A stretch of DNA of 64,000 nucleotides. Source: Granulicella mallensis MP5ACTX8. Lineage in GTDB: Bacteria; Acidobacteriota; Terriglobia; Terriglobales; Acidobacteriaceae. The stretch is taken from positions 2,294,001-2,358,000 of the forward strand of contig NC_016631.1 of assembly GCF_000178955.2 (NCBI RefSeq). The letters are read 5' to 3'. The notes beneath the pieces were generated by a model. The model did not search any database. It was not told the origin of the DNA and worked only from the letters and a program-made list of their open reading frames with translations. Positions 17,315 to 27,244 of this stretch are shown here, in pieces; positions within the stretch are counted from its first letter, which is position 1; the number at the start of each line of letters is the position of its first letter. The position numbers and the translations under genes are program-made.

Positions 17315-17821
17315 GATGTCTGGCTCACTTCGGTTTATGTAAGACTCCAGCCTCATCTGCAGTTCCGCTGCGCGTTCACCATCGTGACAGACGATCAGTA
17401 CTGTATCGTCTCCAGCAACCGTTCCCACCACGATCTCCCACTCTTCTCGGTCTACACTCGCAGCCACCGGTTGCGCACCGCCTGTTCTCGTCAGCACGAT
17501 CAACAGGTTCCCAGCTCGTCTTACGCGAATAGCGAAGTTCTGGATTACGCCTTCGATTTTTGGATGAGTGTCATCTTCTTCCTGACGGTTGGCCTTTGGA
17601 AGTTCATATCCACTTGCGCCCTTCAGCAGCTTCAATTCACGAATATCGCGGGATAAAGTTGCCTGTGCCACATGAATCCCGCGCCCGGCTAACTTCCTGC
17701 GGAGCATGTCCTGATTCATTACGCCCCGTTCGTTCAACACCTCACGAATCGCGTTTTGGCGCATGGCTTTTAACTTGCCACTATAGATCGGATTGGTCGA
17801 TATGATGCTCACACCGTGCAT
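17300..17821 (-). CDS. argR: Arginine repressor ArgR
   Basis: Arginine-sensing repressor/activator of 173 residues. The N-terminal winged helix is RQNAIREVLNERGVMNQDML with the recognition part VAQATLSRDIRELKLLK. The C-terminal oligomerisation and arginine-binding domain contains VLTRTGGAQPVAASVD and IVGTVAGDDTVLIV, where the GTVAGDDT block contacts arginine. The reading frame opens with ATG at 17821, overlapping the end of the arginine dihydrolase-aminotransferase gene by 13 bases; a second start at 17764 (MRQNAIREV) gives the more usual family length of about 154. Its position directly after an arginine-degrading gene suggests that it controls that gene, in addition to or instead of biosynthesis. 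Confidence 0.88.
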   Translation of the reverse strand: MHGVSIISTNPIYSGKLKAMRQNAIREVLNERGVMNQDMLRRKLAGRGIHVAQATLSRDIRELKLLKGASGYELPKANRQEEDDTHPKIEGVIQNFAIRVRRAGNLLIVLTRTGGAQPVAASVDREEWEIVVGTVAGDDTVLIVCHDGERAAELQMRLESYINRSEPDIRPMR

Positions 17822-19887
17822 AATACCTGTTCGAGCTGGTCGAGTCCCCAGTCAAGGTCTTCTGCAGCGATCATCAGGGGAGGCGCGATGCGCATGACGG
17901 TATCGTGCGTTTCCTTCGCCAGTACCCCTCGATCGCGCAGTCTTTCGCAGAAAGCCCGAGCCGGCGAATTGAGCTCAATCGCAAGCCACAGCCCCTTTCC
18001 GCGAACGGCCACGACATGCTCGCTGGACATCGCCCTCACCCTCGCCAACGCATGACGGCCCAGCTCGGCAGATCGTTCCGGAAGCCGCTCGTCAACGATC
18101 ACCTTAAGCGCCGCCCTCGCCACCGCACAGGCCAGTGGATTTCCGCCAAAGGTGCTGCCATGGTCGCCGGGGCCGAACACGCCCAGCACGGACGGAGAAG
18201 AGAGCACTGCGGAAACAGGATAGAACCCACCAGACAGAGCCTTGCCTGCTATGACCACGTCGGGACAGACTCCCTCATGCATGTAGGCGAAGAGCTTACC
18301 CGTCCTGCCCAGACCTGACTGAATTTCATCGACGATCAACAGCACATTGTTTTCCCTGCAGATGCGTTCCACATCGCGCAGATATCCATCGGGAGGCACG
18401 ATCACTCCCGCCTCTCCCTGGATCGGTTCGACAAGAAAGGCGCAGGTGTTCGGTGTGATACTTGCGCGCAACGCTTCTGCATCGCCGAACGGAACATGTC
18501 GAAATCCGGCGGGGAAAGGTCCAAAACCGTATCGATACTGAGCCTCCGTAGAGAAGCCCACAATCGAAATGGACCGGCCATGAAAGTTATTGGCGCACAC
18601 CACGATCTCGCTCTGATCCGTGGGAACGCCTTTGACGGTCTCTCCCCACTTGCGCGCGGCTTTCAAAGCCGTCTCTACGGCCTCTGTTCCGGAGTTCATC
18701 AATAAGGCCATGCCGTATCCGGTCAACTCGTGCAGATCGCGCAATAGCAACGGAAGCTGATCGTTGCGAAATGCGCGCGATGTCAGCGTCACCTTCTGAG
18801 CCTGCTCTACCAGGGCGCGGAAGATCGCTGGATGGCAATGTCCCTGATTTACGGCAGAATAGGCTGACAGAAAGTCGAGGTAACGTTTGCCCTCCACATC
18901 TGTGACCCATGCTCCTTCTGCCCGTTCGATGACAACGTCCAGAGGATGATAGTTGTGCGCTCCGAACTCATCCTCCAGCGCAATCAATTCCTGCGCACGG
19001 TCCTTCTTTTTCGGAAGGGGGTGAAGCTCCGGCGTCAATTTCATCACAAGACACTTGGCCGCTCCACCGGCTTTCAGGAATTCACTCAGATCTGTTTGAA
19101 TCACCTCGAAGCCTCTTGCACGAAGCTCTGCCTCCAAGTGGTTGCTTACGCGGTGCAAGACGATCGTTCGTCCGATGTTCACTGCATTGCAGGCAAATTG
19201 CAGAGCGTCCATTTCATCGACCGCAATGCGCTGGCCGGGTGAATAGAACTCGTGGATCTTCCGCAGGGATGCAGCATCGAACGCTGCCGGGTAGTAGAGC
19301 AGGGAACCATCTTCGAGTGGAGCAAAGCAAGTATCCAGGTGGTAAAAGCGGTCATCGACGAGATGCAGTCCCTCCACTTCGATATCCCATAGATCAGCTA
19401 GAACTGAATGGCTCGCTTGCGCGGTACGCCTTCCAAACCCCACCCATAGACGGGTTCCATCACTGGAAAAAAGAGCATCGCCTTCCCCTTCGAACGGCCT
19501 GTCACGGGGCAAATCGACGACACGGTACCCAGCGGCGCTAAAGAACTCACGAAAGTATTGCTCTTCGCCTTGCCGCTCCACATGAGAGAAGCTGCTGAGT
19601 GCGACTGTTCCTTCATGCGCCAGGCCGGCATTTGCCGTAAACACCATGTCCGGCCAACCTGGTACCGGATCAATCAGTACGAGAGGGGCAAGTTGCGAAA
19701 GAATGTCTTGCAACCGGTTCCATTGTTCTGTTGCGAGGACCCGGGAAGAACTCCCCATGTTTCCACTCATCCAGGGATTGATGACGTAATTCACCTCATA
19801 TTGCAGCGGTCGGCACATGAGGAGTGTCGGGGTTGTAGCACGTTCACGTGTATGGATCTCTTCAGCAGGAAGCAGTTCAACGCTCAT
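17809..19887 (-). CDS. Fusion: ArgZ-type arginine dihydrolase plus ornithine aminotransferase
   Basis: Single polypeptide of 692 residues with two catalytic halves. Residues about 15-285 are an amidinotransferase-fold guanidine hydrolase with CRPLQYEVNYVINPWM, PDMVFTANAGL, FYHLDTCFAPL and GGAAKCLVMKL. Residues about 300-692 are a class III aminotransferase with AYSAVNQGHCHP, NSGTEAVETALKAAR, DEIQSGLGRTGK and the PLP lysine in VIAGKALSGG, resembling ornithine aminotransferase (RocD). Asn37, Asn86, His183 and Cys279 keep the spacing I recall for N22, N71, H168 and C264 of cyanobacterial ArgZ, which hydrolyses arginine to ornithine, CO2 and ammonia. The fusion could therefore take arginine directly to glutamate semialdehyde. 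The start at 19887 was chosen because GGAGAG precedes it; the frame is open to 19935. Confidence 0.85.
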   Translation of the reverse strand: MSVELLPAEEIHTRERATTPTLLMCRPLQYEVNYVINPWMSGNMGSSSRVLATEQWNRLQDILSQLAPLVLIDPVPGWPDMVFTANAGLAHEGTVALSSFSHVERQGEEQYFREFFSAAGYRVVDLPRDRPFEGEGDALFSSDGTRLWVGFGRRTAQASHSVLADLWDIEVEGLHLVDDRFYHLDTCFAPLEDGSLLYYPAAFDAASLRKIHEFYSPGQRIAVDEMDALQFACNAVNIGRTIVLHRVSNHLEAELRARGFEVIQTDLSEFLKAGGAAKCLVMKLTPELHPLPKKKDRAQELIALEDEFGAHNYHPLDVVIERAEGAWVTDVEGKRYLDFLSAYSAVNQGHCHPAIFRALVEQAQKVTLTSRAFRNDQLPLLLRDLHELTGYGMALLMNSGTEAVETALKAARKWGETVKGVPTDQSEIVVCANNFHGRSISIVGFSTEAQYRYGFGPFPAGFRHVPFGDAEALRASITPNTCAFLVEPIQGEAGVIVPPDGYLRDVERICRENNVLLIVDEIQSGLGRTGKLFAYMHEGVCPDVVIAGKALSGGFYPVSAVLSSPSVLGVFGPGDHGSTFGGNPLACAVARAALKVIVDERLPERSAELGRHALARVRAMSSEHVVAVRGKGLWLAIELNSPARAFCERLRDRGVLAKETHDTVMRIAPPLMIAAEDLDWGLDQLEQVLCTV

Positions 19888-19981
19888 GATCATCGCTCTC
19901 CAAGGCTGATGGAGAATGGCATGTGCCTCTTTCAAAGGTCAATGAGAATGATTATTCGCTGTAACGTGAATAGATATTCAC

Positions 19982-20662
19982 TCACGAAGAAGAACCGGTC
20001 ATGCGGGAATGAAACTGCTGCCGGATGTCCTCGCTCTGCTGTGCCGGTGCCTCTTCGAGTTGCACTCTTTGCGAATGAAGATGCTCTCGCAGAGCAGAAT
20101 CGGAGAGATGGACCAGGTTGATATCGACATTGAGCAAGACGCTGCTTATCGATGCGCGCAACAACAACGCACCCGCGACGACATCGCTTAACACACGGTC
20201 GTCCGACAACTTCGTGGCGGTATCGGCGACTGCCATGCAGGTGCACATCTCACGGGCTGCTTCCAGCGGAATGCGTATAGCGTCGAGCAGGGCGGTGTTC
20301 ATCGCCAGGGCTCGGGCTTGCGTCTCGTCTTCTGTGATGTGGGGCATCGCGCGGGCTCTCAGGTATGTTTGAAAGGTATTCGCGTCCGCGTCCGCAAAGG
20401 CTCCCAAGCGTTTCATCGATATCCCAAGGCTGTTCTTCGCTTCCAACAGGATTTGTTGACGAGGAGAATCTGTATCCACATGCCGTAGGGAAATCGCAAT
20501 GCCTTTTGAGATCAGTGCCAACCCGAAGACAGCGGACACCACCGAGACAGAGCCGCCACCCGGCGTCGGTTTCACTGACGCTATAAGATCTCGCATTTCT
20601 GCCAAGTTAAGATCCCAGAACGATGCGCCCGCGCTATTTGTCATATCTGCTTTACCAGCCAC
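19982..20662 (-). CDS. Stand-alone cyclodeaminase/cyclohydrolase (FTCD C-terminal type)
   Basis: All-helical protein of 226 residues of the formiminotransferase-cyclodeaminase C-terminal family. The signature is SVKPTPGGGSVSVVSAVFGLALI near the N-terminus, followed by DADANTFQTYLRA and a run of alanine-rich helices. The family converts 5-formimino-THF to methenyl-THF or acts as a methenyl-THF cyclohydrolase. No formiminotransferase domain or gene is present nearby, and the adjacent histidine operon uses the deiminase HutF, so its place in the pathway is unclear. It reads away from the hut operon, after the AsnC gene. Starts at 20662 (GTG) and 20644 (ATG) are both possible. Confidence 0.8.
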   Translation of the reverse strand: MAGKADMTNSAGASFWDLNLAEMRDLIASVKPTPGGGSVSVVSAVFGLALISKGIAISLRHVDTDSPRQQILLEAKNSLGISMKRLGAFADADANTFQTYLRARAMPHITEDETQARALAMNTALLDAIRIPLEAAREMCTCMAVADTATKLSDDRVLSDVVAGALLLRASISSVLLNVDINLVHLSDSALREHLHSQRVQLEEAPAQQSEDIRQQFHSRMTGSSS

Positions 20663-20696
20663 AATCGAAAGTTGAGATACTGCAGGCCGTGAACGA

Positions 20697-21209
20697 TCAT
20701 GCCCCCGTCTTTCCTGTCCTCGGTAGCGTCGAACGGCGCGAACCGGTCGACAATCGGCTCAACAGATGAGCATCTTCCTCTCGCGCTATTGGAGTGGAAA
20801 GCACGAGGCTTGTTGTTGGCATTCCGTAGGGTAAGAGTTTTTCAATCAGCGTCTCTAATTCGGAAGTCGATGCCAGGATGACTTTGAGCAGAAATGCATC
20901 CGATCCGGTCAGGTGATGACATTCCTGGACCGAATCCAGGCTGTTTAAGAACTTCAAGAACGGTCTGTACCGCTGACCATCGCAGGTCAATCGGATAAAC
21001 GCCGTGATGGTCAGGCCCAAAGCCTGCAGATTGATCTTGGCCCGATACCCCTGGATAAACCCAAGGCTCTCGAGCTGTTTGACCCTCTCGTTCGCGGCCG
21101 ATGGCGACAGGCCCACCATCCGGCCCAGCTCCGCGAAGGGAAGCCGGGCGTCTTTTGCCAATTCAAAAAGGATGCTCTTGTCGATTGAATCCAGGCCGTC
21201 GATTTTCAT
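20697..21209 (-). CDS. Lrp/AsnC-family regulator next to the hut operon
   Basis: Feast/famine regulator of 170 residues. The helix-turn-helix is DKSILFELAKDARLPFAELG followed by RMVGLSPSAANERVKQLESLG, and the C-terminal RAM ligand domain contains AFIRLTCDGQRY and VQECHHLTGSDAFLLKV. The ATG at 21209 is preferred over a TTG seven codons upstream. It is divergent from hutH with about 150 bp between, and that space has two identical 13-base direct repeats, so it is the likely regulator of histidine utilisation. It may be cotranscribed with the cyclodeaminase gene 34 bp downstream. Confidence 0.87.
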   Translation of the reverse strand: MKIDGLDSIDKSILFELAKDARLPFAELGRMVGLSPSAANERVKQLESLGFIQGYRAKINLQALGLTITAFIRLTCDGQRYRPFLKFLNSLDSVQECHHLTGSDAFLLKVILASTSELETLIEKLLPYGMPTTSLVLSTPIAREEDAHLLSRLSTGSRRSTLPRTGKTGA

Positions 21210-21251
21210 CAGGTCACTTTCTGCGATCAAGTGTATATCTTTGGCTATGAA

Positions 21252-21295
21252 AGTGGATTCAACGGATATTTTCTATTTATAGAGTGGATTCAACG
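21252..21295. promoter_or_regulatory. Direct repeats in the asnC-hutH intergenic region
   Basis: The 13-mer AGTGGATTCAACG occurs at 21252-21264 and again at 21283-21295, 31 bases apart, which is close to three helical turns. Lrp/AsnC proteins bind helically phased repeats, so this is a candidate operator for the divergent regulator and hutH. Confidence 0.5.
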
Positions 21296-21361
21296 AAAAT
21301 GTCGCCCGTTTTCCGATCTCTGCTTCTTTGAGGACCGCCGAAGATTGCTTAGTATTCGTTC

Positions 21362-22903
21362 ATGATTCAGTTGGACGGTCGGAGTTTGACAGTTGAAGAC
21401 GTTGTCGCCGTGGCTTGCGGCCAGGGACGGGTTGAGATTTCACCCGCAGCCATGGCTGCCATGATCGCTTCACGCAGGTCGGTGGAGGTGGCGATGTCCG
21501 GGAACCAGCCTGTCTATGCGCTTAATACCGGGGTGGGTCTGTTGGCCAACATTCGCCTCGACGAAGACGAGTTGGAGCAGATGCAGATCAATCTCGTCCG
21601 GTCTCACTGCTGCGGGGTCGGTGAGCCGCTGCCCAGGGATGTCGTTCGCGGGATGATGCTGATTCGGGCGAACGTTCTTGCTAAAGGCTTGTCGGGCATT
21701 CGTCCCATCGTCGCCGAACGGATCTGCGATCTGCTCAACCATGACATTACTCCGGTCGTTCCATCGCGTGGAAGCGTCGGCGCGAGTGGCGATCTTGCTC
21801 CTCTTGCGCATATGGCGCTCGTGCTGATCGGCGAAGGATCCGCCGAATATCGCGGCGAGGTTCTTCCCGCGGTGGAGTGTCTGGAGCGGGCCGGTTTGGA
21901 TCCGATCAAACTCCTTGCGAAAGAAGGGATATCGCTCCTCAATGGAACCCAGGCCATGTTGTCGATTGGCTGTCTCGAACTGGTCCGTTTGGAAGCTCTC
22001 TTCCACTCTGCGCAAACAGCAGCCGCATTCAGCATGGAAGCGTTGGGCGGCACTCCCGCCGCGCTGGATGCGCGGCTGCACAACGCCCGGCCGCACGCAG
22101 GCCAGAGGCTAAGCGCGCAGCATCTACTGGCTCTCCTGGAGGATAGCCCGATACGAAGGACTCAGGGAACCGGCGGAGCGCGGATACAGGATGCGTACTG
22201 TCTGCGGTGCATCCCGCAAGTGCATGGAGCCGCATGGGACACGTTCGCAGAGGCGCGCCGAGTGTTTACGATCGAGTTGAATGCCGCTACCGACAACCCC
22301 CTCGTCTTCGTGAACGAGAGAGACCTGGAACTGCCGAGCCAGATCGTATCGGGCGGGAACTTTCATGGAGCTCCGCTGGCTTTGGCACTCGACTATCTCG
22401 CCATTGCGATTTATCAACTGGCGGGGATCTCGGAACGGCGTACGGAGCGATTGCTCAATCCAACGTTGAATGAGGAACTGCCTGCGTTCCTCGCGGATCG
22501 TCCGGGGATCGAGTCGGGCCTGATGATGGCCCAGGTGACCGCCGCGGCCCTGGTGGCAGAGATGCGAGTGCTGGCCGGACCGGCCTCTGTCGGGTCGATC
22601 CCGACCAGCGGCAATCAGGAGGACTTCGTGAGCATGGGAATGACCTCAGCCCTCAAGTTGCAGCAGAGCGCGCGTCTGGCGGAGATGGTGGTTGCGATCG
22701 AGGTCCTCGCCGCGACGCGGGCATTGGACTTTCGACGGCAGAGGACGACGCCGGTCCTCGAAGCCGCGAAGGCCGCGTTTCGGGAGAGTGTTCCAGCCTG
22801 GAAGGAAGATCAGGTTCTGTCAGGGCCCATGCAGCGTGCCGCCGACTTCCTTGCGGCAGATGGGTTTCGTACCCGCAGCCATTCCCTCGTGGAGGTTCAC
22901 TAA
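21362..22903 (+). CDS. hutH: Histidine ammonia-lyase
   Basis: First enzyme of histidine degradation, removing ammonia from L-histidine to give trans-urocanate. It has 513 residues, normal for the family. The MIO cofactor is built from Ala141-Ser142-Gly143 in [15 protein letters not shown]. Other conserved blocks are [15 protein letters not shown] (catalytic Tyr), [24 protein letters not shown] and TDNPLVF with [16 protein letters not shown]. It opens a five-gene operon in which each gene overlaps the next (hutH stop and hutU start share a TAATG), and it is divergent from an AsnC regulator. Confidence 0.95.
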   Translation: MIQLDGRSLTVEDVVAVACGQGRVEISPAAMAAMIASRRSVEVAMSGNQPVYALNTGVGLLANIRLDEDELEQMQINLVRSHCCGVGEPLPRDVVRGMMLIRANVLAKGLSGIRPIVAERICDLLNHDITPVVPSRGSVGASGDLAPLAHMALVLIGEGSAEYRGEVLPAVECLERAGLDPIKLLAKEGISLLNGTQAMLSIGCLELVRLEALFHSAQTAAAFSMEALGGTPAALDARLHNARPHAGQRLSAQHLLALLEDSPIRRTQGTGGARIQDAYCLRCIPQVHGAAWDTFAEARRVFTIELNAATDNPLVFVNERDLELPSQIVSGGNFHGAPLALALDYLAIAIYQLAGISERRTERLLNPTLNEELPAFLADRPGIESGLMMAQVTAAALVAEMRVLAGPASVGSIPTSGNQEDFVSMGMTSALKLQQSARLAEMVVAIEVLAATRALDFRRQRTTPVLEAAKAAFRESVPAWKEDQVLSGPMQRAADFLAADGFRTRSHSLVEVH

Positions 22904-24591
22904 TGGCTGGCGACCTGGTTCCGGGCTACGTTCCGATTAAGGCGCCGCGCGGCAACACGCGCACGGCCAAGGGCTGGATTCAGGAAGCCGCCAAGCGGAT
23001 GCTGATGAACAATCTCGACTCAGAGGTTGCCGAGAAGCCCGAAGAGCTGATCGTCTATGGCGGCCGCGGCAAGGCCGCTCGTAATTGGGAGTGTTATCAC
23101 AAGATCATCGAGACGCTCGACCGGCTGGAGAACAACCAGACGTTGCTGATCCAGTCGGGCAAGCCTGTTGGGGTGGTGGAGACCCATCGGCTCGCTCCGC
23201 GCGTCTTGATTGCAAACTCCAACCTTGTACCCAAATGGGCGAACTGGGAAGAGTTCGACCGGCTCGATCGAGCCGGATTGATGATGTACGGGCAGATGAC
23301 TGCGGGATCGTGGATCTATATCGGGACACAGGGCATTCTGCAGGGTACCTACGAGACCTTCAAGAGCGCGGCCAAGCAACACTTCAACGACACCCTGGCC
23401 GGCACCATCACGGTCACAGCCGGCCTCGGCGGCATGGGCGGAGCCCAGCCACTGGCGGTGAAGCTGGCGGGAGGTGTGAGCCTCTGTATTGAAGTGGACG
23501 CCAGCCGCATCGAGCGGCGTTTGAAGACCCGCTATCTGGACCGCGCCACGACGTCTCTCCCCGAGGCCATCGCTCTGGCGAGTGACGCGAAGAAGAGCCG
23601 CACGGCCCTTTCGATAGGGCTTCAGGGCAACGCTGCGGAGATTTTGCCGAAGATGGTGCAGATGGGATTCACCCCTGACCTGGTTACCGACCAGACCAGT
23701 GCTCACGACCCGATGTGGGGCTACCTTCCGCCCACCCGGGCTGACGAGGACGTGAACACGCTGCGGGAACAGAACCCGAAGCTCTATAAGGAGCGGGTGA
23801 ACATAGCCATCGTCAATCATGTCGGCGCGATTCTCACAATGCAGAAGAGGGGCGCCATCGCCTTTGACTATGGGAATAATCTGCGGGCCCAGGCAAAACT
23901 CGCCGGTGTGGACGACGCTTTCTCGTATCCAGGGTTCGTCCCTGCCTTCATCCGGGATTCCTTCTGCGAAGGGCGAGGTCCGTTCCGGTGGGTTGCGCTC
24001 TCGGGTGACCCCGCCGACATTGCTAAGACCGACGAAGCACTGCTCAAGCTCTTTCCTGACGATGTGCGGCTCCAGGAGTGGCTGCGATTCGCTTCCGGGC
24101 AGGTCGCCTTTCAGGGACTGCCTGCGCGCATCTGCTGGCTGGGTTACCGCGAACGCGATCGAGCCGGGCTGCTCTTCAATAAGATGGTGCGCGAGGGCAC
24201 TCTCTCCGCGCCGATCGTCATTGGCAGAGATCATCTGGATGCGGGTTCCGTCGCCAGTCCTTATCGAGAGACAGAAGCCATGCTCGACGGGTCGGACGCC
24301 GTCTCTGATTGGGCGTTGCTCAACTTCGCAACCGGAATAGCCAGTGGCGCCGCGTGGATGAGCTTTCATCATGGCGGCGGTGTCGGCATGGGCTACAGCC
24401 AGCACGCCGGGCTTGTCGCTGTCGCCGACGGAAGCGACGAAGCTGAGGAGCGGTTGCGGCTCTGTCTTACGAACGATCCGGGGTTGGGCGTCATCCGTCA
24501 TGCCGACGCAGGATATGAGAAGGCCCAGCGCATTGCAGGGGAACGGGGCCTCGATATGCCGAGTATGAAACCCACACCAGGGGCGAGATGA
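22903..24591 (+). CDS. hutU: Urocanate hydratase
   Basis: NAD-bound urocanase of 562 residues, second step of the histidine pathway, converting urocanate to imidazolonepropionate. Visible landmarks are [20 protein letters not shown] near the N-terminus, [20 protein letters not shown], the NAD-binding [33 protein letters not shown], and the active-site region [16 protein letters not shown]. Length and all motifs are complete. It is translationally coupled to hutH by a one-base overlap and to hutI by an ATGA overlap. Confidence 0.96.
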   Translation: MAGDLVPGYVPIKAPRGNTRTAKGWIQEAAKRMLMNNLDSEVAEKPEELIVYGGRGKAARNWECYHKIIETLDRLENNQTLLIQSGKPVGVVETHRLAPRVLIANSNLVPKWANWEEFDRLDRAGLMMYGQMTAGSWIYIGTQGILQGTYETFKSAAKQHFNDTLAGTITVTAGLGGMGGAQPLAVKLAGGVSLCIEVDASRIERRLKTRYLDRATTSLPEAIALASDAKKSRTALSIGLQGNAAEILPKMVQMGFTPDLVTDQTSAHDPMWGYLPPTRADEDVNTLREQNPKLYKERVNIAIVNHVGAILTMQKRGAIAFDYGNNLRAQAKLAGVDDAFSYPGFVPAFIRDSFCEGRGPFRWVALSGDPADIAKTDEALLKLFPDDVRLQEWLRFASGQVAFQGLPARICWLGYRERDRAGLLFNKMVREGTLSAPIVIGRDHLDAGSVASPYRETEAMLDGSDAVSDWALLNFATGIASGAAWMSFHHGGGVGMGYSQHAGLVAVADGSDEAEERLRLCLTNDPGLGVIRHADAGYEKAQRIAGERGLDMPSMKPTPGAR

Positions 24592-25844
24592 ACGTCGAAA
24601 CCCTCATCACCGGCATCACGCAGGTAGTCTCGGCCCAAGGGCTAGGACCCAGGCGTGGAGTTGCCATGAGCGATATCGTCTGCCTTGAGAACGCGGCGTT
24701 GGCGATCGACCAAGCGCGTTTTGTATGGGTAGGACGGGCCGAGGACTGGCATGGCCAGGCGGCTTCGGTCGTCGACTTGGGCGGTCGTGCCGTCGTGCCT
24801 GGCCTTGTCGATCCTCATACCCATGCTGTTTGGGCCGGTGACCGGCTTGCGGACTTCGCGCTGCGGACCTCCGGTTCGTCCTACGAGGAGATTCTTGCTG
24901 GCGGCGGCGGAATTCGCAGCACGATCGGCGCAACACAAAGTGCAACGCAAGAGGAACTGGTGGCTCTTGCGCTTCCACGCCTGCTCGCCCTGATGGAATC
25001 GGGAGCGACAGTCATTGAGGTCAAATCCGGCTACGGCTTCACCCCATCTGCAGAGATCAAAATGCTGGAAGCGATTCGCCAGCTGCAAGCCAAGCTTCCA
25101 GCCAGGCTTGTTCCAACGCTGCTCATCCATATTCCGCCGCCGGAGGCTCACAAGCGCCTCTCTTACCTCGACCAGATCACCAGCGAACTCATCCCAGAGG
25201 TAGCAAACACGGCCTTAGCGAGCGCTGTAGACATCTTCGTGGACCGCGAGGCGTGGCAGGCTGACGAAGCAGAAAGGGTACTCTCCTGCGCGCTCTTGAA
25301 TGGCCTCGGCATCAAGATGCACGCTGAGCAATTCCACTCCGTCGGTGGTCTTGAGCTTGCGCTGGAGCTGGGGGCTCTAAGCGTCGATCATCTGGAGGTC
25401 TGCCGGCCAGATCAGTATCCGCAGCTGGCTGCGAGCAACACCATAGCAACGCTGCTGCCCGGAGTATCTCTTCATCTCGGGATTCCAAGTGCGCCCGGAC
25501 GTGGTTTGATCGATGCTGGGGCGTCTGTTGCAGTCGGGACTGATCTAAACCCCGGGTCAAGTCCGCTCTTCTCGATCTCGGCAGCCCTCGCGCTTGCGGT
25601 GCGGCTGAACGGTCTCTCGGCCGAGGAGGCTTTGGTTGCAGGAACGGTCAACGCGGCGGCAGCTCTCGGGTTGGAGAATGCAGGACGAATCGAGGCTGGC
25701 CTGCCCGCGGACTTCGTTGTGCTGAAAGGACGTGATTGGCGGGAGTTGGTCTATCTTCTTGGCGCGAATCCGGTGGAGGACGTTTGGATCGCAGGATCAA
25801 AGGCGAGGACGAACGCTGCACAACGGATGGAGGGACCGAAATGA
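24588..25844 (+). CDS. hutI: Imidazolonepropionase
   Basis: Metal-dependent amidohydrolase of 418 residues that opens the imidazolone ring to give N-formimidoyl-L-glutamate. The amidohydrolase HxH metal site is [13 protein letters not shown], followed by the family block [15 protein letters not shown], the Lys-containing [10 protein letters not shown], the metal/substrate His in [14 protein letters not shown], and the metal Asp in [12 protein letters not shown]. The start overlaps hutU by four bases and its stop overlaps the hutF start. Nothing unusual. Confidence 0.95.
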   Translation: MNVETLITGITQVVSAQGLGPRRGVAMSDIVCLENAALAIDQARFVWVGRAEDWHGQAASVVDLGGRAVVPGLVDPHTHAVWAGDRLADFALRTSGSSYEEILAGGGGIRSTIGATQSATQEELVALALPRLLALMESGATVIEVKSGYGFTPSAEIKMLEAIRQLQAKLPARLVPTLLIHIPPPEAHKRLSYLDQITSELIPEVANTALASAVDIFVDREAWQADEAERVLSCALLNGLGIKMHAEQFHSVGGLELALELGALSVDHLEVCRPDQYPQLAASNTIATLLPGVSLHLGIPSAPGRGLIDAGASVAVGTDLNPGSSPLFSISAALALAVRLNGLSAEEALVAGTVNAAAALGLENAGRIEAGLPADFVVLKGRDWRELVYLLGANPVEDVWIAGSKARTNAAQRMEGPK

Positions 25845-27244
25845 CGACGCGCTACAGTCCGGCTCTTCTGTTCGACTCCGGCACGTTCAAGTCAGGCTTG
25901 AGTCTTTGCGTTGGTCCGGATGGAAAGATTGAAATCGCTACGGCCGTCGAGCGCTCCTCTTCAGCCGTCATCGAGCTGAAGAATAAGGCCGTGCTCCCCG
26001 GGTTTGTGAATGTTCACTCGCACGCCTTTCAAAGACTGATTCGTGGCAAGTCCGAATCGCGTGTGACAAGCGGCAAAGATTTCTGGTCGTGGCGCGGCAC
26101 GATGTATCACGCTGCCGCCAGTCTCTCGCCGCAGGATGTCTACGACGTGGCGCGTATGGCCTTTCTGGAGATGGTCAAAGCGGGAACGACAACCGTCGGA
26201 GAGTTCCACTATCTCCACACGGCGCCAGACGGAACCCCGTACGAAGACCCGAATCTTCTGGGACGGCAGGTCATCGACGCTGCCCGCTCCGTTGGAATAC
26301 GCATTGTCCTGTTGCGTTCCGCCTACCTCCGTTCCGGCTTTGAACTGTCACCCGATCCCGGCCAGACACGCTTCTTTGAGACGGCGTCCGACTTCTGCAG
26401 GAATGCTGAGGCCTTGATCGGCACATACTCCCACGATCCTCACGGCGTCCGGTTCGGCATCGCGCCGCACAGCGTTCGTGCGGTGCCCCTGGACGCTCTC
26501 CATCCAATTGTTGCCTGGGCTCGCTCGAAAGATCTGCCGGTTCATATGCACGTCGCCGAGCAGCTTGCTGAGAATGCAGCCTGCGTGCGCGAGTATGGAA
26601 GAACGCCGCTCGCGCTGTTGCACGACGAAAAATTACTCGGGCCGGATTTCACGGCCGTTCACGCGATTCATATCACGGACGAAGAGATCGCTAGGCTGGC
26701 GGAGGCTCAGGGCACCATCTGCTCCTGCCCGACGACAGAGAGGAATCTTGGCGACGGCATTCTTGCAGCGGAGAGCGCGATGCGGGCCGGCATCCGCATT
26801 GCGCTTGGCTCGGATAGCCAGGCGCAGATAGACCCTTTGGAGGATGCTCGCCAACTCGACTACCACCTGCGCCTGATGCAGCAGCAGCGGGCCATTCTCG
26901 ATCAGATCGAGGGGCAGTCCCTGTCCGCCAGGCTCTTTGCTTGTGCGACTGTCAACGGGGCACGATCTCTCGGTCTCGACAGCGGGTCATTCACTCAGGA
27001 TTCTTCCGCAGACTTCATCACGGTGGACCTGAACGATCTATCCATCGCAGGTCACAGCGGCGAGGACCTTCTGCAGATTCTCATGTTTGGCCTCAATCGA
27101 TCGGCGATCAAGGATGTCTTCGTCAGTGGCAAACAAATCCTGAGAGATGGAAAGCACGCGCTGGAGGAGGAGATCGTCGCTCGCTACCAGGAGGTCCATC
27201 GCAGCGTTTGGAAGGACACACCGGGCTTTGGGGTGAAGAGATGA
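25841..27244 (+). CDS. hutF: Formimidoylglutamate deiminase
   Basis: Amidohydrolase-superfamily enzyme of 467 residues that deiminates N-formimidoyl-L-glutamate to N-formyl-L-glutamate and ammonia. Metal and active-site blocks are VNVHSHAFQRLIRG (HxH), VGEFHYLHTAPDG, PHSVRAVP, MHVAEQ and IALGSDSQAQIDPLEDAR. The frame is open further upstream, but the ATG at 25841 overlapping the hutI stop (ATGA) is the natural start. HutF marks the two-step hydrolytic branch that normally ends with N-formylglutamate deformylase HutG. No HutG homologue is seen here; the next gene is an M20 hydrolase. Confidence 0.92.
   Translation: MTTRYSPALLFDSGTFKSGLSLCVGPDGKIEIATAVERSSSAVIELKNKAVLPGFVNVHSHAFQRLIRGKSESRVTSGKDFWSWRGTMYHAAASLSPQDVYDVARMAFLEMVKAGTTTVGEFHYLHTAPDGTPYEDPNLLGRQVIDAARSVGIRIVLLRSAYLRSGFELSPDPGQTRFFETASDFCRNAEALIGTYSHDPHGVRFGIAPHSVRAVPLDALHPIVAWARSKDLPVHMHVAEQLAENAACVREYGRTPLALLHDEKLLGPDFTAVHAIHITDEEIARLAEAQGTICSCPTTERNLGDGILAAESAMRAGIRIALGSDSQAQIDPLEDARQLDYHLRLMQQQRAILDQIEGQSLSARLFACATVNGARSLGLDSGSFTQDSSADFITVDLNDLSIAGHSGEDLLQILMFGLNRSAIKDVFVSGKQILRDGKHALEEEIVARYQEVHRSVWKDTPGFGVKR

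Noticed and set aside
23020..24501. Open frame of 493 codons opposite hutU
   Set aside because: Shadow of a certain hutU gene on the plus strand, with no family motif of its own.
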